This document shows, in pieces, positions 26,169 to 35,494 of a stretch of DNA of 64,000 nt. Source of the stretch: CAYMCO01 sp964388955 (GTDB lineage: Bacteria > Chloroflexota > Anaerolineae > Anaerolineales > E44-bin32); NCBI GenBank assembly GCA_964388955.1, contig CAYMCO010000008.1, positions 62,001 to 126,000 on the forward strand, written 5' to 3'. Under the pieces are notes generated by a model. The model worked only from the letters and a program-made list of their open reading frames with translations. It searched no databases and was not told the origin of the DNA. Each line of letters starts with the position of its first letter. Within the stretch, counting starts at the first letter, position 1. The translations under genes were made by a program, and so were the position numbers.

Positions 26169-28248
26169 GCTGGAGCTACACAATTTCCTCGCCTACCGTG
26201 ATCCCGAGCCCCTGAGCTTCGAAGGGATTCATGTCGCCTGCCTGGCCGGGCCCAACGGGGCCGGCAAATCCTCGCTGCTGGATGCCATGACATGGGCGCT
26301 CTGGGGAAAAGCGCGCACAAACTCCGCCGATGACCTCATCCATCAAGGCGAAGACGAAATGCAGGTCATGCTGACCTTCGAACAGAGCGGCCAGCGATAT
26401 CGCGTCATCCGCCAGCGCAACGCCGGCAAACGCGGCAGTTCAATGCTTGAATTCCAGGCATGGGACTCCACAAGAGGAAGTTGGCAGGGGATATCGGAGG
26501 CGACGATCCGCGAGACTCAGGCCGCCATCGACTCGCTGCTGCGCCTGGAATACGACACATTTGTCAACTCGGCGTTCTTGCTTCAGGGAAAGGCGGATGA
26601 GTTCACCACAAAGACGCCGGGCCAGCGCAAACAGGTGCTGGCCAATATCCTCGGCCTCTCCATATGGGAGGACTTCGAAGAGCGTGCCAAGAATCGCATC
26701 TCGGACACCCGTGAGCAGTTGGGGCGCATTGATGGGTGGCTGGAGGAGATCAAACGCGAATTGGAGCGCCGAGAATCGTACACCCAGGAGCTCGGGGAAG
26801 CGGAAGAGGCGGCGGCGGTCGCCTCGGAAAGGCTCGAGCAGGCGGAGAAGGAGTGGGCCAACCTGGAGCAGATCCGCAACGAACTCATCTTGGCGCAAAA
26901 ACACATCGATGACCTCACCCGCCGGATCGTCGCCAAGGAGAAGGAGATCAAGGAAGCACAGCGCGATCTGGAGCAGGCCGAATCGCAGGCCGACACCACA
27001 GCGATCGAGGCCGCCTTGTCACAGGTGCGGGAGGAGCTCTCCGAGATCAAAGGGCTGCGAGAGGAATACGAGCAGCTCCAGGCACAACGCGAGCAACTGG
27101 TGCAGAAGAACGCCAATCTGAACGGCGTCAATCAGGCGCTGGCTCCCGATACGGAGCCCATCAAGGAGCGGGCCGCCACCTTGGAGAAGACAACAGAACC
27201 CACCTGTCCGACATGCGGGCAGCCCTTGAGCGAAGAACATCGAGAGAAGCTTCTGCGACAGCTGAGGCAAGAGATCGACGACCGCCGCGCCCTATATCGC
27301 GAGAACCGCGAGCGGATTCAGGTCATCCAGGCGGAGCTTGGCGGCTTGAAGCCGCACATCAGTGAGCTCAAATCCCAGTTGGCCAGGCAGCCTGAGCTGG
27401 AAAAGAAGGCCGGCGAACTGGAGCGTGCCCACCAGCATGCCGGCCAGGCGGCGGAGCGGGAAAAAGCGCTGCGGGGGAAGATTTCGCGCTGGCAGGCGGA
27501 TCTCGAGAGGGATCGAGCTTCGCGATCCGAGCTTGAGGAGAGCGCTGAGGCCAGCGAGCGAACTCTCCGCTCGGCGTCCGTCAGCCAGGCGGACTTGGAC
27601 CGCCTGCGGCTGGAGAAACGGCTGGCGGATGAACGGGTGGGCGGCGCTCGGCAGAAGCTCGCCGCATTGGAGACCTTCGAACGGCAGCGCGAAAAGCGCT
27701 TGAAGCGCCGGGAGGAGTTGAGCGTCGATCTTGGGTTGTTCGAGGATCTGCGCGAGGCCTTCAGCAAACGCGGCGTTCCGGCGATGATCATCGAGACTGC
27801 AGTTCCGGAAGTGGAGCACAGCGCAAACGAACTGCTGACACGTATGACCGATGGCCGGCTGAATGTGCGCATCGAGACACAGCGCGAGACGAAGGCGGGC
27901 GATCTGCGTGAAGCGCTGGACATCATCATTTCGGATGAGCTCGGCAGCCGCCCCTATGAATTGTATTCGGGAGGCGAGGCTTTCCGCATCAATTTCGCCA
28001 TCCGCATCGCGCTCTCCAAGCTGCTCGCCCGACGGGCCGGCGCCCAACTCCGCAGCCTGTTTATCGATGAGGGTTTCGGGACCCAGGACGCTCGAGGCCG
28101 AGAGCATCTGGTCTCTGCCATCAACAGCATCCAGGACGATTTCGATCGCATCCTGGTGATCACCCATATCGAGGAAATGAAGGACGCCTTCCCAACGCGC
28201 ATCGAGGTGAGCAAGACGCCTCAAGGGTCACAGTTCAGCCTGTCTTGA
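26155..28248 (+). CDS. sbcC: Exonuclease subunit SbcC (Rad50-like)
   Basis: The ATPase partner of SbcD. The 697-residue protein has Walker A GPNGAGKSSLLDAM (about residue 34), a long coiled coil interrupted at its apex by the zinc hook CPTCGQPL, then the ABC signature ELYSGGEAFRINFAI and Walker B RSLFIDEGFGTQD. It is shorter than proteobacterial SbcC and closer to archaeal or Firmicute Rad50. GTG at 26155 is taken as start: IPVELELHNFLAY begins the ATPase strand and GGAGG lies ten bases upstream. Overlaps sbcD by 14 bases. Confidence 0.93.
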   Translation: MIPVELELHNFLAYRDPEPLSFEGIHVACLAGPNGAGKSSLLDAMTWALWGKARTNSADDLIHQGEDEMQVMLTFEQSGQRYRVIRQRNAGKRGSSMLEFQAWDSTRGSWQGISEATIRETQAAIDSLLRLEYDTFVNSAFLLQGKADEFTTKTPGQRKQVLANILGLSIWEDFEERAKNRISDTREQLGRIDGWLEEIKRELERRESYTQELGEAEEAAAVASERLEQAEKEWANLEQIRNELILAQKHIDDLTRRIVAKEKEIKEAQRDLEQAESQADTTAIEAALSQVREELSEIKGLREEYEQLQAQREQLVQKNANLNGVNQALAPDTEPIKERAATLEKTTEPTCPTCGQPLSEEHREKLLRQLRQEIDDRRALYRENRERIQVIQAELGGLKPHISELKSQLARQPELEKKAGELERAHQHAGQAAEREKALRGKISRWQADLERDRASRSELEESAEASERTLRSASVSQADLDRLRLEKRLADERVGGARQKLAALETFERQREKRLKRREELSVDLGLFEDLREAFSKRGVPAMIIETAVPEVEHSANELLTRMTDGRLNVRIETQRETKAGDLREALDIIISDELGSRPYELYSGGEAFRINFAIRIALSKLLARRAGAQLRSLFIDEGFGTQDARGREHLVSAINSIQDDFDRILVITHIEEMKDAFPTRIEVSKTPQGSQFSLS

Positions 28249-28285
28249 GTTTCAGCGAAAGCATCGGAAAAGGCCGCCCAAAGGC

Positions 28286-30103
28286 ATGACGATTCTGAAG
28301 CGCATCCGGAAGCTCCCTCTTGCGATTTACGGCCTGCTGATCGGCGTGCTGTACGCCTCTGTCGCGGCTGGCCAGTTGCTTGGATTGTTGGGCTGGTACC
28401 GGGCGGTGCCCGTATACCTCTTCTGCGCTGTCGCCATGCCGCTGCTCGTGTGGATGTATCTGCGGAGAGCCGATGGTAGTTTCTTCGTATCTCTGCGGGG
28501 GGGCGACCGCCCCGCAGAACCCCCCCAGACTTGGTTCGATGGGGCGCTTTACGCTTGCGGAGCGCTTTTGCTCGCCTTGCTGATTGTCTATCCACTCGCT
28601 CGCTGGCCGGGCTCTTTCTTCAACCAGGTGGACTACTGGGATGCCGCCGCGTATCACTTCCCCAAAGCGGTGGAGTTGTTTCGCACGGGTTCCGCCTGGG
28701 ATCTCTCGGTGCCATATGGCCAATACCCTTTTGGATTTGAGTCGCTGCTGGCTCAGGCGCTAACGATTACCGGGGATGAAACGCTGTTTGGGACGGTGCA
28801 CGCCCTCATCGCGCTCTATCTTTTCTTCACGCTGTGGTTTCTCGCGCGCAGATACACAAACTTGCCCGATAGCTGGCTGTTCTTCATCGTCGGCGCCCTG
28901 CTGGTGAGCGGGAAGATCGTGCATGTCGGCAACCCGTGGTGGTTTCTCGGCCTATCCTTGTTCTCTGTGGGTTTGAACGATGTCTTCCTGGCCGCGACAT
29001 TGTTGGCCGTGATCCTCCACGCCCCGATCGGCAGCGGGAGAGGCGACTCCCCATACCATCGAGTCGGCATGGCGATGAACACCATGCTGGCCCTGAGCAC
29101 GAAGCCAAATGCGGTATACCTAGTCGTTCTCCTGTGGGCATACCTGGCTGTTCTTCTGCTGAGGAGGGCGCGGCTTCAACCGCATCGCCTCCGATCGCTT
29201 CTCGGATCTCTCGCCCTCAGCGGCGCCCTGGTGCTCCCCGGCGTGCTCTGGGCGGGCCGCAATATCGCTGTCATGGGAGTCGTCTTCTCCGAAGGCCTCA
29301 TCCCCTTGCAGCAGCACAGCATCGCCTTCAATCTCACCAATCCGCTTTTCTACGAGCACATACCCCGCAACCTATTCGGCCTGCTCGCGATTGTGCTGGT
29401 CGCCCTCGGCGGATCGGCGCTTTTCCGGTTTCCATCATGGGAGATCTCGTGCGTGATGGCTGTGTTGTTCTTCAGTTTCATCCTGACACCCTCCACAGCC
29501 TTCGGCGCGGAGGAAGACGTTGCCGCGGCGATAAAGTGGCGGCTGGGTATGGCCGCTTTGGGATACTCCTTCGTCGTCTTGCTCTTGCTGCTCCAAAGGA
29601 TCATCGCCCCTGCACTTGAACTGTTGAGAAGACACCGGGTATTGAGATGGGCCACCGCGGCAACGATCGTTCTCACCACTGCCATGGTCACGTATCAATC
29701 GCGCGGGCTCCTCGAGCTGCACACCAGGAACTACCGGCTGGTCCGCGACCCCTATCAGGAGGCAGTGGGTGCAGAGGGCTACCACAGTGTATATGACTAC
29801 ATCCAGCGCAACATCCGGAACTCGGTCATCTATATCGAGAGAGGCCTGCCATACTATGCATATGGTCCCGGCTATACCAATCTCCCCACTCGTTTGCAGC
29901 ATCCCTTGGGAAGGGCGTGGATGGTGCCCCAACCGGAGCCGGACTACTTCCTGATCTTCGAGACGGGATGGTGGGGGCAGCGGAAGGGCTACCCGGACAA
30001 CCTTTCGGAGCCATCATTCAGGCAACAGTGGGAGCTGATCTACGAGGATAGCAAAGCGCGCCTGTATAGGCGGATCAAGCCCTCGCCCGGGTCGGCCCGA
30101 TAG
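28286..30103 (+). CDS. Polytopic membrane protein, GT-C glycosyltransferase-like
   Basis: A 605-residue protein with about eleven hydrophobic segments, an acidic motif after the first extracytoplasmic stretch (NQVDYWDAAAYHFPKA), and a soluble C-terminal part of about 130 residues. The layout resembles lipid-linked-sugar GT-C glycosyltransferases (ArnT/PMT-like), and the D-x-x-D/H segment in the first loop fits the usual catalytic position. The family call is tentative. It begins 37 bases after sbcC but is probably functionally separate. Confidence 0.55.
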   Translation: MTILKRIRKLPLAIYGLLIGVLYASVAAGQLLGLLGWYRAVPVYLFCAVAMPLLVWMYLRRADGSFFVSLRGGDRPAEPPQTWFDGALYACGALLLALLIVYPLARWPGSFFNQVDYWDAAAYHFPKAVELFRTGSAWDLSVPYGQYPFGFESLLAQALTITGDETLFGTVHALIALYLFFTLWFLARRYTNLPDSWLFFIVGALLVSGKIVHVGNPWWFLGLSLFSVGLNDVFLAATLLAVILHAPIGSGRGDSPYHRVGMAMNTMLALSTKPNAVYLVVLLWAYLAVLLLRRARLQPHRLRSLLGSLALSGALVLPGVLWAGRNIAVMGVVFSEGLIPLQQHSIAFNLTNPLFYEHIPRNLFGLLAIVLVALGGSALFRFPSWEISCVMAVLFFSFILTPSTAFGAEEDVAAAIKWRLGMAALGYSFVVLLLLLQRIIAPALELLRRHRVLRWATAATIVLTTAMVTYQSRGLLELHTRNYRLVRDPYQEAVGAEGYHSVYDYIQRNIRNSVIYIERGLPYYAYGPGYTNLPTRLQHPLGRAWMVPQPEPDYFLIFETGWWGQRKGYPDNLSEPSFRQQWELIYEDSKARLYRRIKPSPGSAR

Positions 30104-30458
30104 ACAGCCGCCGTCTGAGGGATTACCCACTCCAGCGCCGGCTGCTACCCGAAGCAGCACTCTTTGCGAGAGGGCCAGATTCCGTTGGAGGGGCCGATCT
30201 TCGGGTATGCGTGATGCCCGGTGCATCCCGCGCTTCACGATGGGGAGGTCTCTTGATAGCCATTGCGCCGGAGCCTGCCTGTAGGTGACGAGGGGGGCTC
30301 GAAGCGCGAAATGGGCCTCACCTGATGGCCAGTGCCCCGAATGCCGCATCTCGAGTGCCGAGTGGTGAAACCACGACGTGTATCGAGAGGAGCGCCGTGC
30401 ATTCACTCTCAAGCAGCCGCGCCCCCTGAAATGGAACACATCCACGCGGGGGCTTCAA
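30104..30458. other. Intergenic region with dispersed repeat
   Basis: No gene recognised. The right half contains the dispersed repeat at 30345-30432. Confidence 0.5.
30345..30432 (-). repeat. Dispersed repeat element, copy 1
   Basis: The 88 bases are the reverse complement of 63312-63399 with four mismatches. The element contains the CTCGAG-centred segment GCATCTCGAG and a GGTTTCACCACTC-type block. It is non-coding and intergenic in both places. Confidence 0.85.
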
Positions 30459-30488
30459 TTGACTCTCGGTTGCACAATATGCTAAATT
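30459..30488 (+). promoter_or_regulatory. Promoter of the leader RNA/membrane protein gene (copy 1)
   Basis: TTGACT (30459-30464), 18-base spacer, TAAATT (30483-30488). Implies a leader of about 280 bases before the gene at 30773. Confidence 0.55.
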
Positions 30489-30494
30489 AGTGTC

Positions 30495-30745
30495 GGCCCG
30501 CCAAGCACTTGCCGAAGGGTGTAACTTCTGATGCCTGGAGACCCCTCCACACCGGGGAAACATCGGGCATACACTCAGAATTTGGCGGCGAAAGACTCTC
30601 TATCAGATCTGTGGAGGCGCTGATCCGAGCGGATAGTCTGCCATGGTCGCTCGTCCGCCCTGATACCGGGCGGCCCGCTCGGGGAGCCAATAGCGAAACC
30701 GACCACATATGCCTGGTCTCAGGTGATGTGGCCGGTTTGATATAT
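30495..30745 (+). ncRNA. Candidate structured leader RNA, copy 1
   Basis: The transcript between promoter and gene shares three conserved blocks with 42870-43075: GTGGAGGCGC plus GATCCG (30611-30627), ATGGTCGCT (30643-30651) and TAGCGAAACCG-x-CCACAT (30691-30708). Between them a stem CCGAGCGG/CCGCTCGG (30625-30632 with 30675-30682) encloses a CCGCCC/GGGCGG hairpin. At the same places copy 2 has different but also complementary bases. A terminal hairpin (30696-30708 with 30726-30738) ends about 35 bases before the start codon. This is consistent with a riboswitch or other cis-regulatory RNA; I could not assign it to a named family. Confidence 0.65.
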
Positions 30746-30772
30746 GAGCTGTTGTCGATGTGGGGGAGAGAG

Positions 30773-31453
30773 ATGAAATCTCCGTATCTGATTGGTCTGC
30801 TATCCATTGTCCCCGGCTTGGGCCTGCTTGTCCTGCGAAGATATATGGCCGTTCTGCTTGTCTGGGTGTTGGAAGCGGTTGGCTGGTGGATCTTTCTGAC
30901 CTCATCCACATCTGCCTTGGCCGGATTTGGTGCACTCATAGTGATCGCCACGTGGGTGATCCAGCTTCATTTCGCCATACAAAGTGCGAAGCAGCAGGAG
31001 CGGCGACAAGCGGCCCCGGAGGGGAGATTGCCCGTCGACGGCGAAGTGCGGGACGTGCGCAAGGAAGTGGAAGTCTCCGCCGAAGGCATGATCCAACCTT
31101 ACCTCGGTCCAAGGGAAGAACTGATCGCTTCTGCCGTGGGCATGAGAATGGCGCCTGGTCAACTGGGCACGAAACAGTATGCCGTCGGAGTGACTCTGGA
31201 TGATGTCATCATCATCAGCCTGCGACCTTGGGGAATCTCCGCGGCCGTCGAGCGCATCCCGCGGAAGGCGATCGCCAATGTCCGGCTTGAGAAAGGTTCC
31301 TTGACGGATGAGATCGAGCTACGGGTGACGGGGGAGGCGGAACGGCGAGTGTTCCATTTTTACACTATATCGAGGACTCACGTGGAGACAATTGCCCGGG
31401 TTCTGCAAGGAGCAGCCGGAAGCCAGAAAGAGAAGCGGGATGACGATCCCTGA
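30773..31453 (+). CDS. Membrane protein with PH-like domain, leader-RNA controlled
   Basis: A 226-residue protein: two to three transmembrane segments in residues 1-65 (YLIGLLSIVPGLGLLVL, VLLVWVLEAVGWWIF), then a soluble domain. In it YAVGVTLDDVIIISLRPWG and the following beta-rich segment suggest a bacterial PH-like fold (tentative). The ATG at 30773 has GGGGGAG nine bases upstream; open sequence extends upstream but is leader. Its leader carries the structured RNA. It lies 163 bases before the Tad cluster; a link to pili is only positional. Confidence 0.65.
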   Translation: MKSPYLIGLLSIVPGLGLLVLRRYMAVLLVWVLEAVGWWIFLTSSTSALAGFGALIVIATWVIQLHFAIQSAKQQERRQAAPEGRLPVDGEVRDVRKEVEVSAEGMIQPYLGPREELIASAVGMRMAPGQLGTKQYAVGVTLDDVIIISLRPWGISAAVERIPRKAIANVRLEKGSLTDEIELRVTGEAERRVFHFYTISRTHVETIARVLQGAAGSQKEKRDDDP

Positions 31454-31616
31454 CGGGCGCATTCCGCCCGATCAAGGCTGAATCCGAGTACCGCAGGGCT
31501 CCCATACGCCAGGCTGAGCTTGCGGATATCGTACTTGCAGTGTCCCGAACCCCCACCACGCCAGAGTTGATTTCGCCGCCCCCATGCGTGCCACAGGAAT
31601 TTTGAGGTGATTGTTG

Positions 31617-32288
31617 ATGCCCGAAATCGTGTCCCCTCCTCCCAGTACTACTCCGGATTGGGAATCAAACGCCCGGCGCCGGGTGCCGTTCTACCTGGTG
31701 ACCGCCTTGCTCCTGGCGATCTTGGCGGCTGTGCTGACATACAACTATCTGGAGGATGTGCGCGCTGCCGCGGTTCCGACAGGGAAAGCCGTGGTGGTGC
31801 TGCAGGATATCCGCCCGGGCACAACGATCGAAGAGGCGATGGTGGAAGTTCGGGACGTGCCTGAGGCGGCGCTGCCGTCCCAGCGACTGACCTCCGAGTC
31901 CGAGGTCGTCGGCCGCCTCGCCAGGATGCCTCTGGCGGCTGGGGAGGTGCTGTTGCCGGGCAAAGTCGGCGGCGGTCCCGAATTCAGCCTCTCCAGTCGC
32001 CTTCCGGACGGCCGCTGGGCGATGGTGCTGCCTCCGGGGTGGATGATCAGCCCCGTGCCAGAACTGTCGTCCGGGGATCGCATCGAACTCTTGACCTATC
32101 AGGCCGGTCAGCCGCTGGAGGAAGCGAGCGTAGTGGTCAGCGCGGTGGAGGTGCTGCAGTTTAGCGGCGCTCCCGATGAGCCGGGGGAGCTGACCTTGGC
32201 GGTCACCCTGGAGGAAGCGATCAGCATACTATACGCGCGGGTGAATGGCTTCACCCTGCTCCCCCTGCTCCGGCCGCGAGGGGAATGA
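31617..32288 (+). CDS. cpaB: Flp pilus assembly protein CpaB/RcpC
   Basis: A 223-residue protein with an N-terminal cytoplasmic stub, one transmembrane helix (FYLVTALLLAILAAVLTY) and a SAF domain (VPTGKAVVVLQDIRPGTTIEE, quoted in overlap) followed by a beta-rich region. CpaB/RcpC proteins act in Tad/Flp pilus assembly, in diderms alongside the secretin; no secretin gene occurs here. ATG 31617 has GAGGTGA six bases upstream; two TTG codons precede it. It is first in the Tad cluster. Confidence 0.85.
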   Translation: MPEIVSPPPSTTPDWESNARRRVPFYLVTALLLAILAAVLTYNYLEDVRAAAVPTGKAVVVLQDIRPGTTIEEAMVEVRDVPEAALPSQRLTSESEVVGRLARMPLAAGEVLLPGKVGGGPEFSLSSRLPDGRWAMVLPPGWMISPVPELSSGDRIELLTYQAGQPLEEASVVVSAVEVLQFSGAPDEPGELTLAVTLEEAISILYARVNGFTLLPLLRPRGE

Positions 32289-32291
32289 CGC

Positions 32292-33083
32292 ATGACGATC
32301 ATTGGGGTGGTTGGTGCCAAAGGCGGCTGTGGGACATCTCTGGTGGCCGTCAATCTAGCTGTGGCCCTCTCTCGGCGGGAGAGAAGCCTTTTGATCGATC
32401 TGAACCCAATGCGTGGCTGCGATGACCTGCTCATGGACCTGCAGCCTTCCCGCACCTGGCTGGATTTGCTGCCAGTGGCGGACGAACTCACATCAACCCA
32501 CCTAGGTAAGGCCCTGCATTCAGCGCAATCCCGGCTGCAGCTGCTGGCCGCGCCGCCGGAGCCGTTAGGAGTGGAGCTCTATCCACGCATTGCGGAACTG
32601 GTCACTTCCCTCCGAGTTTTCTCTCCCTGGGTCACGGTTGATCTGCCCTCGGGGGATCCGGCCCTCTCCCTTCTTACCGCGGCGCGGTGTGATGCCCTGC
32701 TGGTCGTATCGACGCCCGACGCACCCGCGCTGCGCGCCTGCCGCCGTATGACCGAGGCACTTCCCGCGGAGCGGCTCAGCACAACGTACCTAGCCCTCAA
32801 CCAGATCAGGCGCAACCATCCTGCGGAGCCCAGGACGCTCGCCAAATCCCTGGGCATGCCCATCGTTGGCGCGCTGCCCCCGGATATGCGGTCCGTGGGG
32901 AACCAAGTGGCCTTTGGACATCCCGCCGCGCTCGACAAGGGGAGCGCCTTCGGCAGAGGGGTGAGGGAGATGGCCGAGCGCCTCGCCCAAATTGCCCGTG
33001 AGGCAGTCCGCGAGGGAGAAAGCCCATCGACCGCATTCCCCAGTGTGGGGGAGGGCAGATCCCGAGAGGAGGCAGAAGTGTGA
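32292..33083 (+). CDS. tadZ: Tad pilus ParA-like ATPase CpaE/TadZ
   Basis: A 263-residue MinD/ParA-like ATPase with deviant Walker A GAKGGCGTS (residues 8-16) and Asp in LLIDLNPMRG and TVDLPSGDP. TadZ/CpaE proteins localise the pilus machine at the membrane. The usual N-terminal receiver-like domain of longer CpaE is absent. It starts three bases after cpaB and its stop overlaps the tadA GTG start by four bases, so it is tightly coupled within the cluster. Confidence 0.88.
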   Translation: MTIIGVVGAKGGCGTSLVAVNLAVALSRRERSLLIDLNPMRGCDDLLMDLQPSRTWLDLLPVADELTSTHLGKALHSAQSRLQLLAAPPEPLGVELYPRIAELVTSLRVFSPWVTVDLPSGDPALSLLTAARCDALLVVSTPDAPALRACRRMTEALPAERLSTTYLALNQIRRNHPAEPRTLAKSLGMPIVGALPPDMRSVGNQVAFGHPAALDKGSAFGRGVREMAERLAQIAREAVREGESPSTAFPSVGEGRSREEAEV

Positions 33084-34297
33084 CCTTGCCACAGACCCCA
33101 TTGGATCCGGGGTTGCTCCCCCTGGAGGACGAACTCCACGATGCCTTGACTGCCGAACTGGAGGCCGAGATGGAGGCGGGGCCGGAACAGCCCCTTCCCG
33201 GTCGCGATGACCTCCGCAAGCGCGTCAAGCGATTGATCGCGGCTCATGAGTGCATTCTCAGCAAGGGCCAGGAAGAAGCGCTGAGCGAGTCGATTCTCAA
33301 TCGTGTGCTGGGGTTGGGACCGTTGGAACCGCTGCTGGCGGACCCTACGATCACTGAGATCATGGTCAACGACCCGGATACGATATTCATCGAACGGCGC
33401 GGCCGAATCGAGCGCGTGGGAGTTACCTTCAGGGATGAGAGTCATCTGCGGCATGTGATCGATCGCATTGTGGCACCCATCGGACGACGGATTGACGAAA
33501 GCAGCCCGCTTGTGGATGCGCGCCTTCCGGACGGATCGCGCGTGAACGCGATTATCCCTCCCCTTGCACTGGGTGGGCCCGCCCTGACGGTCCGCAAATT
33601 CTCCTCCGAGCCGTTCACCCTCGAACGGCTGGTGGAGCTCGGCACGCTAAATCGAGCGATGGCGCAATTTCTCTTGCGCGCGGTGCGGGAGCGGCGCAGC
33701 ATCATCATCTCCGGTGGGACCGGGGCGGGGAAAACCTCGACCCTCAACGCCCTGGGGCGCTGCATACCCGCGGGCGAACGGTTGATCACCATCGAGGACT
33801 CGGCCGAGCTCCAACTGGGGCATCCGCACCTGGTTTCGCTGGAGTCCAAGCCCCCAAACATTGAGGGACAAGGGGAGATCACCATCCGAACGCTGGTGCG
33901 GAACGCGCTGCGCATGCGCCCGGACCGGATCATTGTGGGGGAGGTGCGGGGCGGCGAGGCTTTTGACATGCTGCAGGCCATGAACACAGGACACCGGGGA
34001 TCTTTGACCACGCTGCACGCTAATTCGCCGCGAGATGCGCTGGTGAGGCTGGAATCGATGGTGTTGATGGCCGGCTTCGATATGCCCATCTCGGCGATCC
34101 GCCGCATGATTGCAGGTGCGCTGCAGATCATCGTCCAGCAGGACCGCCTCGCCGATGGCCGGCGGGTGATCACTGCCGTCACACGTATGGGCCACCACGG
34201 AGGCGGCACCTTTCGCTTGTCCGAAGCCTTTTCCTACCAGCCGAAGAGAGGATTCTTGAGCGGCATGCCGGCCCAGGAGGAGGGCGGAGCTGCATGA
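33080..34297 (+). CDS. tadA: Tad/Flp secretion ATPase CpaF/TadA
   Basis: The motor ATPase of the Tad type IV-like pilus (VirB11/CpaF family). The 405-residue protein shows EIMVNDPDTIFIERRG, ARLPDGSRVNAIIPPLAL, Walker A GGTGAGKTSTLNAL (about residue 215), the Walker B/Glu segment MRPDRIIVGEVRGGEAFD and the His-box region NTGHRGSLTTLHANSP. GTG 33080 overlaps tadZ by four bases. Length is normal for the family. Confidence 0.93.
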   Translation: MTLPQTPLDPGLLPLEDELHDALTAELEAEMEAGPEQPLPGRDDLRKRVKRLIAAHECILSKGQEEALSESILNRVLGLGPLEPLLADPTITEIMVNDPDTIFIERRGRIERVGVTFRDESHLRHVIDRIVAPIGRRIDESSPLVDARLPDGSRVNAIIPPLALGGPALTVRKFSSEPFTLERLVELGTLNRAMAQFLLRAVRERRSIIISGGTGAGKTSTLNALGRCIPAGERLITIEDSAELQLGHPHLVSLESKPPNIEGQGEITIRTLVRNALRMRPDRIIVGEVRGGEAFDMLQAMNTGHRGSLTTLHANSPRDALVRLESMVLMAGFDMPISAIRRMIAGALQIIVQQDRLADGRRVITAVTRMGHHGGGTFRLSEAFSYQPKRGFLSGMPAQEEGGAA

Positions 34298-34379
34298 GCG
34301 ATATCCGCTCGCGTCCAGCCCCGCTCTCGGGATCCCTGCGGCCGATGCTTCTTGAGCGCCCGGGGGGAGGGATTCGGGC

Positions 34380-35483
34380 GTGTTTGTAGGTTCGACTCGG
34401 GCGGGCATGGATGGACGACCGCACCCCGCATTCTTGATCGTGGGCGGCCTGTTGATGGCGCTCGTCACCGCACTCTCCTGGTCGCTCCGGGTCGCGTTGC
34501 ATCGCTTTGCGGCTGCACATGCCGCAGTCTTTTCCGCCACGGCGGTGGGGGCAGCGACGATTGGGATTTGCCTGGCGGCCGTGCTGTGGGTCGAAAACGC
34601 CAGCCTGCGCAGGAGGTGGCGTGAGCGCACGAGGCGGGAGGCGGGGCTGACCGCGTTGGCTCCGGCACCGCCCTGGCGTCGCTGGCTGGGGAAGATCCCG
34701 GATCCACTGGAATGGCTGGCGGGGCCCCTTCTGCGGACATCGGCAGGAGGGCACCTGGCGCAGGATTGGGCGGATGCGGGGTTCGGCGGTCGGGCGTCCA
34801 GATACCTATTGCTGCTTCTCGGAGTGACCTTTGTCGGATGGGCGCTCGGCGCCCGCATCGGCGGCGTCGTGCTTGGGGTTGCGCTGGCAGCCGTGCTGCC
34901 GCTCCTGCCGCGCGCCCTGGTGGTCGGCCGGGCGCGCGCGGGCCGCCGTCAGTTCGGAGAGCAGCTGCCCGCCGCCCTGGACACTCTGGCCGCGGGCCTG
35001 GCCGCGGGCTTATCCTTCCACGGCGCGCTTGAATTTGCCAATCAAGAACTCCCCGAACCGGTTGCCGGGGCATTTCGGCGCCTGTCCCGGCGCATCTCGC
35101 TCGGCCACCCGGTGGAGATCGCGCTGCGGGATCTGCACGCGCGGCGGGGAGATGAAGGGATCGCTCTGGTCGTCGAGGGGATCGCGCTCCAGAGGCGATT
35201 CGGTGGGGATATGGTGCGGATGCTGAACGAGCTGGCTGATCTGCTGAGAGCGCGCATTGAGCTCGAACGGGAAGTGCGCGCGGTGACCACACAGGGGAGG
35301 CTCTCGGGCTACATCATCGGCGGACTGGTCCCCGTCTCAGCGGGGCTGCTCTTGACCCTCAACCCGCGCTACGTCGATGTGCTTTTTGACACCCTGATCG
35401 GCCAGGCGCTGATTGTGATCGCTTTGCTGCTGCAGTTGGCGGGTTGGGTCATCATCTCGCGCATGATTCGTTTACGGTATTAG
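34380..35483 (+). CDS. tadB: Tad pilus inner-membrane platform protein TadB
   Basis: A 367-residue protein with a type II secretion F domain. Hydrophobic segments lie near residues 10-30, 45-65 and 140-180, and the conserved cytoplasmic helix bundle includes LDTLAAGLAAGLSFHGAL and GEEGIALVVEG-like sequence before the final membrane hairpin. GTG 34380 follows GGGGGGAGGG; ATG 34407 is an alternative. It forms the assembly platform with TadC. An 82-base gap after tadA holds no pilin. Confidence 0.88.
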   Translation: MFVGSTRAGMDGRPHPAFLIVGGLLMALVTALSWSLRVALHRFAAAHAAVFSATAVGAATIGICLAAVLWVENASLRRRWRERTRREAGLTALAPAPPWRRWLGKIPDPLEWLAGPLLRTSAGGHLAQDWADAGFGGRASRYLLLLLGVTFVGWALGARIGGVVLGVALAAVLPLLPRALVVGRARAGRRQFGEQLPAALDTLAAGLAAGLSFHGALEFANQELPEPVAGAFRRLSRRISLGHPVEIALRDLHARRGDEGIALVVEGIALQRRFGGDMVRMLNELADLLRARIELEREVRAVTTQGRLSGYIIGGLVPVSAGLLLTLNPRYVDVLFDTLIGQALIVIALLLQLAGWVIISRMIRLRY

Positions 35484-35494
35484 GGGGATTCGCG